Below, piece after piece: positions 1 to 11,100 of a stretch of DNA of 64,000 nucleotides (its first letter is position 1; the number at the start of each line of letters is the position of its first letter). The notes beneath the pieces are model-generated. The model searched no databases. It saw only the letters and a list, made by a program, of their open reading frames with translations, and had not been told where the DNA came from. The translations under genes were made by a program, and so were the position numbers. Origin of the DNA: Blakeslea trispora (Eukaryota > Mucoromycota > Mucoromycetes > Mucorales > Choanephoraceae); assembly GCA_025331445.1 (NCBI GenBank), contig JAIWNE010000017.1, positions 248,001-312,000 of the forward strand, in the 5' to 3' direction.

Positions 1-297
1 AAGTATATGACCTTTTTAGCATCTGATGATAGCTTTCTAAAAAGCTTCGTTGCTATGTACAAGTTGCTTTATGTTGCAAAGGTAAGAAAGAAAGAAGCAG
101 GCGTTATAATCACGTTGATTTATTGTGATGTTTTTAGGTGACCATGTTGGAGACGCTTCGTCTCGTAAAGCAAGCAGGAGTTTTTGGATGACTTGTTCGA
201 AGAAGAAGAGTATAAGGAAATTCCTTCTGGGATGAAGACGTCTGTTCGAGACACCGCTACCAGCAGCAGCGGATCAAAAAGACATAGGTCGCAATAA
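1..297 (+). CDS. 3' end of an unidentified protein-coding gene
   Basis: The window opens inside an exon read in frame from base 1 (KYMTFLASDDSFL...), followed by a probable intron at 82-177 (GTAAG donor, CAG acceptor). It ends with an acidic and then Ser/basic tail (LDDLFEEEEYKE ... GSKRHRSQ) and TAA at 295-297. The first AG acceptor, at 136-137, gives a stop after 17 codons, so the 176-177 acceptor is preferred because it keeps the long frame open. The C-terminus resembles a disordered nuclear tail, but no family is recognised. The gene is truncated by the window edge, and the splice choice is an inference. Confidence 0.4.
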
Positions 298-407
298 ATC
301 CTTCTTTTTTTCTTATTGCTTTAATCTTTGTCTACCCATAAAAATACAAATTTATTGAAGAAAAATGACAAAGCCTAAAATGGTGTTTTGTTGAAACAAT
401 TGATGAT

Positions 408-1686
408 CTAACGCTTGGAATGACTACAGAAACCATAAAGATCGCTAATAAGCACATCTTTGCATGCGTCGGCAATTCTGCTAGATAAATTCTCCTCGAT
501 CATCAATCTGCCACGCTTCATTTTGCCTTTAACAATAGCCCAAAATTGCTCAATTGGGTTCAATTCAGGTGAATAAGGTGGCAAGTACATAACCCTATAG
601 CCTCTGCTTTCGATTTTGTGGACCATGGGCTTAGACTTATGAATTGATGCATTGTCAAGGACTAAGTAATGTCCTTTCATGCTCTCATCCATATCCATTA
701 TATCAAGAAGCTCGTTGATAAACTTAACAAAATGAGCAGTTGTAGTGCCTTTGGCTACAGGTTTGTTGCTCATGTCATCTTCCTCTGTTGAAGGGTCAGA
801 TCTGTCGATTTCAGCTGCAGTTCCTTTCTTTCCAGTGTTGGATTTTCTTTTTCTCTTAGCAGCCTCTGTCTCTTTTTTTAGTTGAGGCTTTTTCATAACC
901 ACATGTATAACAGCAGATGAATGTATGGCACCAATAACAGTGTGAGAGGGCGATCTAGTTTTTGGCTGCTTTACTACAGCAATACCTCCCGACTTTGATC
1001 TAGCCCATTTGTTTCTCATGTTAATACGGAAACCGGCTTCATCAATAAAAACACAGTTTTCTGTATAATTTAGATCAGAGTCTCTCCATTTCATGAACCA
1101 TTCATATCTTGTTTGCAAATTTTCTGCTGAATTTCTCACCTCAGCCTCAAAAACGGGCTTCTTGATTGTTATTAACATTGTGTTCCTCAAGTGGTTGTTG
1201 AGTTGAGATTTTGATATCTTGAAATCTTCAAAGTTCTTGGTTAAGCTATCAATAATGTCATCCAATATCAACTGTGGATCGTTGTCGATAAGCTCATAAA
1301 TGTGCGCATTATGTGCAGCCGTAAAGGAGCTTTTTTTTTCCAGAGTTCTGTTCTGACTTCTTATAAGCAACTTCCTCGGCTTCATTGTAAAGGTGCCACC
1401 ACCTCAAGACCATACGGTAATTGATATTCAAGTCTTTCGCAACTCTACTTACCACACCTCGCTCCACTGGCTGCTCAAGCATGCGATCAATGAAAGTTCC
1501 TCTTGTTAAATCGTTGTAGTTCTTGTAAGAGGTGGCTTTTCTCGATTCTTCGTGTTTCGACTGCTTCTTTGTTGAAGTTAGTTCACGAGATTTTTCGGGA
1601 CGCTTAGCACTCAAATACGTTTCTCTACTGGTAGTGTTTTCGAGAACAATGTTAGGATCGCTGACATCAGCCAAAATGCCTTCCAT
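408..1686 (-). pseudogene. Tc1/mariner (IS630-type) transposase, frameshifted
   Basis: Two overlapping minus-strand frames make one transposase. The N-terminal part (1686 to about 1330) has a helix-turn-helix-like region (VSRVAKDLNINYRMVLRWW). The C-terminal part (1385-408) has the DDE_3 catalytic core: FIDEAGF (first D), LVLDNASIHK (second D) and YSPELNPIEQFW (E). The frames meet at a run of nine A (minus strand, plus 1331-1339); one more A would join them. An end-like motif GGTTTGACTGTA lies at 1920-1932, typical of a Tc1-type terminus at a TA site, but no matching left terminus was found. The frame upstream of the first ATG stays open, so the true start may lie in an upstream exon. It is probably inactive unless the A run is an assembly error. 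Confidence 0.85.
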
Positions 1687-2071
1687 GGGATCATAGACTT
1701 TCTCTCTTCGTTCATTGTAGAGGTTGTCAAGTCCGTCTTCGTAAAAAAGGTACTCATTGGTTTAGATTATAAAAGCGCAAATAAGTCGTTGCTTTTAGGC
1801 CAAGTCAATTAAGCATTTGTCTACAGACTAACGGACAAATCATTTTTCCACTTGAGCCAATCATTTTTCAACTTTGGCCGTTCATTTTTGAGTTTCCGTC
1901 GAAAACGCCAATTTCAATAGGTTTGACTGTATAATCTCCTGTGCACCATTTTAACAATTGCAATTCTTGAGAAATACATTTGACATTCCCTTTTTTTGCT
2001 TCCTTTTTCTTCTATTTCTCTCACTTTTGTGTATATCTACTCCTCTTCTTTTTATTTTATTTTAATCAACC
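1687..2071. other. Intergenic: transposon right flank and maiA promoter
   Basis: No gene is seen. The left half belongs to the Tc1-type element, ending near the TIR-like motif at 1920-1932. The right half is pyrimidine-rich (CTTTTTCTTCTATTTCTCTC and similar) directly before the ATG at 2072, as is usual for fungal promoters. Confidence 0.5.
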
Positions 2072-3022
2072 ATGAGCACTGAACAAACTGTATGTTTATG
2101 AGAAATATATTCTATTATTTATGAATTGACGCGACTTTCAATAGCCCATCTTGTATGGCTATTTTAGATCATCTGCAAGTTGGCGATTGCGTATTGCACT
2201 CGAATGGAAGGGTATCAAGTATGAACTTCGCCCTGTCAACTTGCTAACAGGAGATAATGTAAAGTATATAAGAAGGGTTTCCACTTTATTTGTATCTTAC
2301 AATATGTTTATTTTTCAGAAAACCGATGAATATTATCAAGTCAACCCTACAAGAAAAGTCCCTTCATTCGTCACTAAGGATGGCAAGGTTTTATCTCAGA
2401 GCCAATCCATTATCGAATATCTCGAGGAAGCCTATCCAGGTAAACATGTCTTAATGTTTTCTCTTTCACTTACCTACAAAAACTCCTAAAAGAAAAAGAA
2501 GCTAAATCGTGCGTTGCTTAGAACGACCCATGTTGCCTAAATGTATTACCAAAAGAGCCGAGGTAAGCTCAATCCATTTTTTTTTTAAAAAAAAGAGAAA
2601 ATTAATGCATTTAAGAAATATTGTGTAACCTTTCTCGAAAAATTTGTCTTTAGGTGCGTGAAATCTGTCAGATTATTGCCTGTGATATCCATCCTATCCA
2701 AAACTTGGGTGTCATTAAGCGTATTGAAGAGATCAGTTCAATGACAAAGGAAGAATGGGCCAAGTCAAGTGTAACCATGGGCTTTGAAGGCTTAGAGAAG
2801 CGACTTGAAAGCGTTTCAGGTACTTATTCTGTAGGAGATTCCATTACCATGGCTGATTTCTTCTTATGCTCTATTGTTGGCAATGCTAACCGTTGGGGTG
2901 TTGATATGTCCAAATTCCCTATCATCACACGTATCAATAATACATTGATGACTTTACCTGAATTTATTGCTGCTTCTCCATTCCACCAACCTGATTGCCC
3001 AGATGATTTGAGGAAGAAATAA
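2072..3022 (+). CDS. maiA: Maleylacetoacetate isomerase (zeta-class glutathione transferase)
   Basis: Five exons: 2072-2089, 2145-2258, 2319-2439, 2522-2562 and 2654-3022. All junctions are GT-AG and the phases fit, giving about 220 aa, the normal length for the family. The zeta-GST signature is at the N-terminus (YGYFRSSASWRLRIALEWKG: the SSxxSWRxR glutathione/active-site loop), with the thioredoxin-fold substrate stretch VNPTRKVPSFV and SQSIIEYLEE after it. The C-terminal helical domain contains REICQIIACDIHPIQNLGV, close to the family consensus. The enzyme isomerises maleylacetoacetate to fumarylacetoacetate in tyrosine/phenylalanine catabolism, using glutathione. The start was chosen because the tiny first exon MSTEQT splices in frame into PILYGYF. 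No break is visible. Confidence 0.95.
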
Positions 3023-3538
3023 ACCATTTTTTTTCTGCATTCAATTTCTTACTTTTAGTTAGAGTGTTGGATCTTATTCGAGAACCTTTAGTCATACATG
3101 TATGTAGTATGCATAACAGACAATCTACTGATTTTAATTATTGAGCAAGCCTTCTTCTTTTATGAGTTCCCCTCTTAATCCCACATAAAATAGCTCAAGC
3201 TGCAACCATTTAGGAAAGAAGAAGAAAGGGGAAAGTTTCTAACTATAACAAAGCTTAACTGATCTAAAATTTTACAAAATAAAATGACCTGCATTTATAA
3301 ATACAATATTAGTTGTTCAGTTTTATTCGGAAAGAGAGAGAAAGGTTGGATTGGTCGTCTACTTGTTTCTATAGGAAAATAACTAGCGACGACATACATT
3401 GAGGCAAGTAAGCATCAAGCGTCAGACTCTAAAGCATTCAGTTACACAAGTCAGTGATAATTGCAAGTAGATTTCCTTTTTTTTTAAGGGAAACAAAGCC
3501 ATTTTTATTTAAAGGTAGATATCTTTATTTTATGGGTC

Positions 3539-3571
<33 letters not shown>

Positions 3572-3677
3572 TAAAGGAGAAGCCGGAGTTTTTCATGAAG
3601 CGCGTTTCTCTGCTTTTTTTTTTCGTGTTTTTGCAATTTTTTTACCTCTCTCTCTATAATAGACCAGACTAAACATA
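3023..3677. other. Intergenic region with a 31-base poly-T tract
   Basis: AT-rich spacer between maiA and the POLE3-like gene. It contains an uninterrupted run of about 31 T at 3540-3570 and pyrimidine-rich stretches running up to the ATG at 3678, consistent with a nucleosome-disfavouring poly(dA:dT) promoter element. Nothing else was recognised. Confidence 0.5.
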
Positions 3678-4424
3678 ATGTCTAGCACAATAGAAGACAA
3701 TGAGCTACCAAAGGCTAATGTCACAAGAGTGTTAAAGACAGCTGTGAGTAATATCAGTTTAAATAGACCCATACATTTTGTAAAGCTTTTATCTAACCTG
3801 TGAAGACAGCTTCCTCCTGGAACAGCACTTCAAAAGGATGCCAAACTAGCTGTCAGTAAAGCTGCTACTGTCTTTATCAACTATCTATCATCAGTGTAAG
3901 TCATGTCATATTCAACAGGCACTCCTCACCTTGTACTGTTTTTCTTATTATTTTACTTTAGAGCCAACGATGTTGCTAAAGGAGCTAACCACAAAACTAT
4001 CACAGCAGCTGATGTATTTACTGCTTTAGAACATGTGGAGTTAGAAAACTTGTCACCACAACTAAGAGAATCTTTAGAAGGCAAGCAAAAAGAAAAAAAC
4101 AAATCTGAGCATAAAGCTTATTATGTTGTTTATGTAGTCTATCAACAATTGGCATTAGAGAAGAAGAATCTAAAAAAGAAGGAAAAGGACAATACAAAGT
4201 CTCAAGAAGAAGACGAAGAAGGTGCTGATGATACAGCTATGGAAGAATCCTCTCGAGGTCAGAAGCGTCCTCTTAATGAAATGGAAGAAGAAGAGGAAGA
4301 GGAAGAAGAGGAGGAGGAGGAAGAAGAGGAAGAAGAGACTGCTAATAACGCTAAAAAACTCAAGTCAACCGAAGGTGATGAAGAGGAAGAGGAAGAAGAT
4401 ATGGAGTCTGCACGACATTCTTAG
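3678..4424 (+). CDS. dpb4: DNA polymerase epsilon / chromatin-remodelling histone-fold subunit (POLE3/Dpb4-like)
   Basis: Three exons (3678-3743, 3810-3895, 3962-4424; GT-AG, phases fit) give about 204 aa. Residues ~8-90 form a histone fold of POLE3/CHRAC17 type: [20 protein letters not shown], then [17 protein letters not shown], then [21 protein letters not shown] and [18 protein letters not shown] Lys-rich linker follows, then a very acidic tail with a long Glu run broken by a basic KR..KK patch. In known orthologues the protein pairs with POLE4/Dpb3 in the Pol epsilon holoenzyme and in ISWI/CHRAC-type remodellers, binding DNA or H3-H4. The acidic tail is longer than in the human protein and is encoded by imperfect GAA/GAG repeats that could vary in length. 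Confidence 0.92.
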
Positions 4425-4647
4425 AAGAGTGAAAAGGCTTATTGTAAATAATACTATTATCATTACACTTTCTGAAATAAACATCCAATTATAAAATCAT
4501 CAAATAAATAAGAAAGGTGTTGGTTTAAAAAGTAACAAAAAAGAAATTGGGGGTGTGTATTGTCCATTGAATAGGTAAGGCCCTTCAATAGCATTAGCGA
4601 ATTATTTACACTGGCGATAAGCAGAGAGGAAGAGGAGACAAGAAAAA
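4425..4647. other. Short intergenic spacer
   Basis: AT-rich DNA between the POLE3-like gene and the degraded ORF region. No motif was recognised. Confidence 0.4.
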
Positions 4648-5520
4648 ATGAAGTTCCAGCCTTCTTTGTATTTGCCTTTGGCAGTTGGTAAGATGCTTTA
4701 AAAAGGTGTCAGTGTGTGGCTAGCGAGATAGCTAATGTATTGCTTTTCATTCAAGTCTCAATGCCTTGTAGATAAAAAAAAAAGCCATTGGATTTGTTGT
4801 TTCATTAAAATCAAACTCATTTACAAACACTATTACATTGAGTGGCTAATTACAGACCTGAGAGCCTACGAAGAACATAAAAGCAATATTCGAGTAAGAC
4901 CTTGTCATACTTTGGATGAACAATTTCATGGTAAGCTCAAATATTAATATAAGTATTTTGCTAACCAATATATTATTAGATGACATGATGTCAGGAATTT
5001 GCCATTTCTTTTACCTCTGTATCAGAAGTCAATCAAGAATTTAAAGAAAAATGAGTTTGAAATAGTGGGATATCCTCGCAAGTCCCCTTCAAATGATAAG
5101 AATAAAAACGTGATAAGACTTTTGTAGAAAATAGTGGACAACTTGCAAGACCGCTCCTGGACAACCCGAATATATGTCTCTTTTTCCAGTTGCGCATCTA
5201 CTCTTTTCAGCGAAAGAGATGCCACGACCAGTAAATCTCTGGTTGCAAAATTAAAGAATGCGAACGGAAATACATCAGGTAAGTTATAATAGATAAAAAA
5301 ACATAAGGTAGAGCTCAATATTAATTAGCTACAGATATGATTCAATATTGACAGTCTACAGATCATGATATCGGTTTGGTATCCTTGCAATTGATACTTT
5401 TGCTTTGGGCAACGAAATCCACCTATTTGATACGTCTGATCCCACCCTTCTTATCATGTTTAATTTTCGAGAGATGATTTTACAACAATCAAAAATAAAA
5501 ATTGCAACATTTATGAAGAG
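4648..5520 (+). pseudogene. Decayed coding region with serine-recombinase-like N-terminal motif
   Basis: Exon-like fragments occur on the plus strand with stops and frame changes. Fragment 1 (about 4840-4932) reads DLRAYEEHKSNIRVRPCHTL. Fragment 2 (about 5029-5280) reads EIVGYPRKSPSNDKNKNVI, then a TAG, then KIVDNLQDRSWTTRIYVSFS and SERDATTSKSLVAKLKNANG, ending at a GTAAG donor. Fragment 3 (about 5371-5490) reads RFGILAIDTFALGNEIHLFD. The GY-x-R-x-S spacing matches the start of serine resolvases such as IS607-type TnpA (Y-A-R-V-S, with the Ser nucleophile); that match is an inference. The region lies about 2.6 kb upstream of the Fanzor-like gene on the same strand. It is not functional as read. 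Confidence 0.3.
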
Positions 5521-8164
5521 TATTGCTGTATTTTAGGGCAAATAAAAAGAGAATAAAACGGCAAGAGTATACGAATACCTCGAGACTGTATTTGGGCTCG
5601 TCTTTTAGATTATAAATTATACGAGTATTTATATAAATCGCAATCTGCTATTGCTATTACGTCTTCGACTTTTAGAAAGAACTCTTCTTTACCATATTTA
5701 TTTCTTGAAGACAGACTATATGAAGAAATAGCTAGTTAGCACAATATGACTTTATAGTTGCTATGATTAACTTTAATAATAAAAGATGCATACATTGTAT
5801 AGATAAACTTAAAGCCACTAAGCTATTAAAATAGATGATTTCTTTATCATGGTGTCAGCCTAGCTGAATTACCGCAAGTATAAATAAAGATTTCGTATCG
5901 TTCTATCGTTAGATTTTAGAAACTTTAATCTGGCGGAATAAAGATGATGTGAATGACTTTCGTGAATCCTCTGCTTTGAAACAAGTACCGGTTGCTTGGG
6001 ATCAACATTGTAATAGATTTCAACATCATCAAGGTCTTCAATTTTCTTTTAGCATTTTCTGCAAGGTAGTCGGCATAAACAAGCAGGCATATTGCTTGAT
6101 TTCGTGTTATGATCATGATAATATTTGAGTTGTTTTAAAAGAAAAATTGATTGAAATACCAAATAACTGCCAATTATTATTGAACAAGAACCACCATCAT
6201 CGTTTTTCTTTTGACTGGATAATTATGTTGTTTGACTTTATGCCATAACAGTTGAAACTCCCCCTTCATTATAAACAAAAAAAAATCATTCAATTCTATA
6301 AAGAAAAAACTTTTTGATTGTTTTTGAGTCAAAAAGTAGGTATCGTTTTTAAGCCAATTTGATTTAACTTATTGCCACATTTCTTTTATTTGAAAAGGGT
6401 AATCATTTTCAGACATTTCATACATGTTCATTGGGTTTTTGAGAAGCGTTGATTGGATGAATTTTTTTATGCTTATAGACTTCTTTTATTTTACGACCAT
6501 TGGTTTTCAATAATTCTGAAGATAGAATTAAATAGGAGAAAAAAAAGGGGGAGCTTCATATTAAATTCAAACACAGAAGGTAGAATTAAGGAATAATCAG
6601 ACAAAGTCCGTACACACTGCAAATTAAGTTTTAAACTCCAGATTGAAACACAGATTGTTCTAAAATAAGGCGGGGCTGCTGTGTCTGGGGGCTACTCCGC
6701 CGGTAATAAGCAATACGATTGGACACTTTTAGCCAATAAAAGTTGTTATTACCGTCGCTCATTTAAGTTTTTGCTTAATGGTTTTTGAATGAGTGGGCTC
6801 AAACAGAATATTACTAAAAACTATAAAATTTTCTCTCTTCTACCAAAGAAATTCATCAAGAAAATTCCAGTGATTGCAAGCTTGTTGGACTACAAATAAG
6901 AAACGAAAGTGAGTAAGATAATCAAGCTAATGAAGTAAGCCTTGTCTCAGAAACGAAGCCAGTAACGCCCTGCAATCCTTACAAGAGCTGGATTTCGTTT
7001 AAGGAACACTATTAGAGGAGTCAATGAAAGATATGCTCGAATAAAAAAGTGTCCCATTTATGGAATCAAGCTTGTAATGTGATTTTTTGGGTAAAAACCA
7101 TCAGCACTGTACATTTTGAGGCATATGAAATAACTTACCTCCTGCTATAAACTAAAGAGAGTTTGTTTCTGTTTGAGAAGGGCGACCACAAGCAGTACCC
7201 AGATCAAACTTGGTTGTTGTCGTTTGTCTATAAATCAAACATTTGATTGTATTTGTTCTTTCAAAAGCTTAGCTTCTCTAAAGAAAGAAAACTGTCTACC
7301 TTAAAAGATTTCATGCTATTGTTTCCTTAGTAATAAATTTGATGATCTTTTTGGTGAATAGCGTTCACTCCACGTACAAAACGATCTAAAATGTACAACT
7401 CGATATCAAGCAAGTAGTCTAATATTGTTAAAGCAAAAACATATTATATCCTTATCAAATAGGTCTTTTCATATGTGTTGGCTATCTTTAGAAGGAATCA
7501 ATAAACTGCATTGATTGCTGTAACACAGACATAGCAAAGAGCAGTTCTTCTCCTGCTGCTTTTTTCCTGCCTATCTTTCTCTTATCGCTTTGTGTACTGA
7601 AATTATATTACTGTAGATAACTGTATTGTTCAATCAGCCTCTATCTCAAATAACGGCTCATTGTTCTTTCCTATTGTCAGCCGTTTCGAGCGATTAAAGA
7701 TGTCTTTGAAGGTCAGCATGATGAGTCTGATTAAATAGATGTGTATTTTATCTTTTTTTGTATGGTTATCTATTTTAGTTATCATTAAACTCTGTTTCTT
7801 TATTGAGTACTACTTTCTTTGTTCTGAGAAGATGTGTACAACAGATAAAGTTTAAGCAGTTATTTTCTGTGCTTTCCATTTCGAGTGTAACATAACACCA
7901 AAAACAGGAATATTACTTGATAATAGAAGACAATGAAAATCGCCTTGGCTTTAGAAATATATAAATAGAGAGATAAATTAGAAGAAGGATTGGACCATTC
8001 TTATATCACTCTTCTTTAATTCCTTTTTTTTTCTGTTAATTTCATTGTTGTGCTGCAAATAATACAGGTAATCAATTTAAAGTAAGTTAGCTTATTGAAG
8101 ATTGTAAAGGTAAACGTAATGAACTCACACAAGTCGTAAATCAGGCGCCAGTATCATCATTTTA
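5521..8164. other. 2.6-kb AT-rich region without a recognisable gene
   Basis: No sustained coding frame is seen. Weak ORF-like stretches near 5925-6116 exist on both strands without any family resemblance. One GC-rich island (about 6667-6712, with GGCGGGGCTGCTG and CTCCGCCGG) stands out. A TATAAATA-like box lies near 7960, and a pyrimidine-rich stretch (about 8010-8040) precedes the Fanzor-like ORF, so the last 200 bp may be its promoter. Confidence 0.4.
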
Positions 8165-11100
8165 ATGGTACGTGAAAAGGCCAGACAATACTCTGTTTAT
8201 ACAGATGAAGATGTCAGAGGACCAATCCTAGCATCTGCTTCTGCTTCTGTTGTCACCCAAGCTACTCGAAGAAGATGGAGAGATCAACCTGCACAAGAAT
8301 TCATCGGCGCATTTGAAATGGCTGCAAAAACTTATATTATTGAATGGATGCAAAAATCGCCTAACCCTGCTAATGGTAAAGAAGTACTAAAAGCTAAAAG
8401 GACGGCTCCAAAAGGGTTCTATGCCAAAGTAGAGGAGATGGCCAATCTAGAAAAAGGTGAAGCATCAGCAAGATTCAGAGATGATAATAATATGCCCAGG
8501 GGTCATATCGCTTGGAATCAGTACCTATCAAACAATTTTGATCAAATCTATCAAGAATTTCAAGAGTCTGCTAGAGCAGGCACTCCTAGTGATTTCCTTT
8601 CTGCTTTGACAATGCAAAGCCCAATGAGTGCTGCTTCGCCTTCAGCAGCTAGTCCCATGAGCATGGCTGCTTCTCCATCTGAAGATATACCTATGCTATC
8701 TGAAGATGTGCCTGAAGAACTGGAAACTGAAGAAACTGAAGATGAAAACTATGCTGTCTGTACTGTGTCATTCAACTCAATTTTGCGTAAAAACTTGAAT
8801 GAACCAATCAAGACCATATTTGATACCAAGATGAACATGCTTGTCCCTTCTGCATCTGATTTTGTAGCTGATTTCCAACTCCTTGTATTTCTAACCATGC
8901 TTTCATTTCGCAATCATACTTTTGTGCTGGACACAAACCAAATCAACTTCCAAGCAGCAGAAGGCTTTAGAACACAAGACATATTTCCTGGCAATTTCAA
9001 AATGCAAGAACATGTTCAGCATTCCGCTAGCCCACTACCTCAAAACCATGATGCTCTTGACGCACAAATCCGCGGTTTGTTTACTAGCAATCATCTGAGT
9101 TTATTATTATCTGAATTCTATGGAGCAAGAGGCATGACTGATGCTAGCAAATCTAAATACCCTCTAATTTTGAGTCTAATCAACATCATAAAACCACACT
9201 ACAGCTCCCAAACTACCTTTGAAAAAAACTCTCTTACCAGAGAATGCTACCTGTCTGCCCTGACCACCTATCAAACCAATCTATCCAACATGTGGGCCGA
9301 GAAGAAAATGTTCAAGATCCTGTTGGACAAACTATTGTTAGCACTCTTAAGAATCCATCTGTCTCCTTTGAGAGAAAAAAAGCATCAAGAATACCTCAGT
9401 ACCTACGCAGACCGTGCAAAAGAACGTCAAAAGAAGAAAAACGAGGAAAGCCAGTTGCCCCCACAAGTTCAAAACCATGATATTTCTGTATTACCATCAA
9501 GTGTGTATCGCAAGATCATCAGGAATGAGAAATACCGCTTGAGGAAGTATAACCGGAAAGCAAAAAAAGGTGACATTTGGATCGCACGCGCTGCCGAGAG
9601 CAAAAAACGTATCAAGACGTACGAAGATTTTATCATACAGAAGGTAACAGTTTTTTCTTATCTCGACTTATAACAGTAGCACTCATAAACCTTTATCTTC
9701 ACTTTATTTAGAAGAAGCGAGAGACACAAAAACAAACTACATCTAAACATGTTGTTGCTGAAAATGCCCCTGGTCCAAGTCGAAAGCGACCTCTTGAAGA
9801 TATAGGTGATGAAGAACGAGCTGAAGGCAGCAAAAAATTGGCTGTATCTGTTGGAAGTCAATCTGCAAAGCCTCTAAATATCAAGTCTAGCAAAGGCAAA
9901 GAACCAATTAGATCCCCGTTAGAAGAATCAGCCATGGCCAAAAAAGTATCTGAAGAAGCTGCTTTACCTCCATCCCCCGATGACTATTCTAGTGTTGAAG
10001 AAGTAGATATAATTGAAGAAGAAGATGCTTTGAGGGATAGTAGCCAAGATGCTAGTAGAAGGTGTATATTCGAATTGAAGGGTCTGATGAAAAGCTTACT
10101 ATTTGAAGATGATGATCTCACTCGTGAATCTTTGGTGAATAAACGCGCTGATCTTGCAGAACATGAGATTAATGTATGCTTACTTATTGTCACAAGGCTC
10201 AAACCATATATCCCATCAAAAACAAACTATGAATCTATTGGCCACCAACTTCCATTTATTATCCTTGCAAACGATCTTCTCCGCTGTGCCGGTTATGCTA
10301 GATTTAATCGCAACATGTACCCTATGCCGTCTGCCAGCCTAAAAGCTTTCCGAATGAATGCAGAATCCCTCTACTCTTTGTATTGTAATCATGGTCAACA
10401 AAAACTGAGATTCTTCAAATATGATGGCACACCGCTTCAACGTACAATTGATGTCTATAATCATAAGGATGCTGTGTTTAATTCCTTTTTCAATATGGCA
10501 AGCATTCAAGCAGCATGTAAACAAAACAAGTTGATATTCGCACACAACATCACTATTCTGCCCGGCTTACAGCATGTAAGGTTGTTAGGTACAAAGATGA
10601 ACAAGCCCAAAGAAACAACAGCTTCTTTAAAAAAGCAGCCTTCCACCAGCAATCTTCCAGAATCAACATGGCAGCAAATCCTGTTGTAGTCCGAAAAAGA
10701 CAAGAATATCCTCAAGAATGAAATTGCTACTTTGCAGAAAGAAGTGAATGATTTGTCCAAGAACCTGAAGCAAGCTTATAAAGCATACAATGATGGTAAC
10801 TTTGGTATTCAAATCAAAGTAGCTAAGCGATATTGGAAAAACCCCTTCTCCGAGCCTTCTGCAACTCAAGCTCTACCAACTGAACCATCTAGGCCATCCA
10901 CTCCTTCCGAAGAAGCTGAAGCCGGTCTTTGTGGCTGCTTGCCAGACATCTTTAATATCATTCGCAACGCAATCAACAAACTCAAAGGTACTCAATCTGG
11001 TCAGCAGGAACTGCCAGTGGCTATACCTACCGAGCTACAAAAGAAAGCTTTAGATGACATTCGAAAGGAGATATCTCAGCTCATCAATTTGTTAAAAGGA

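Noticed and set aside
5925..6116. 63-codon minus-strand ORF
   Set aside because: No motif, no neighbour supporting it, and the opposite strand is equally open; probably chance.
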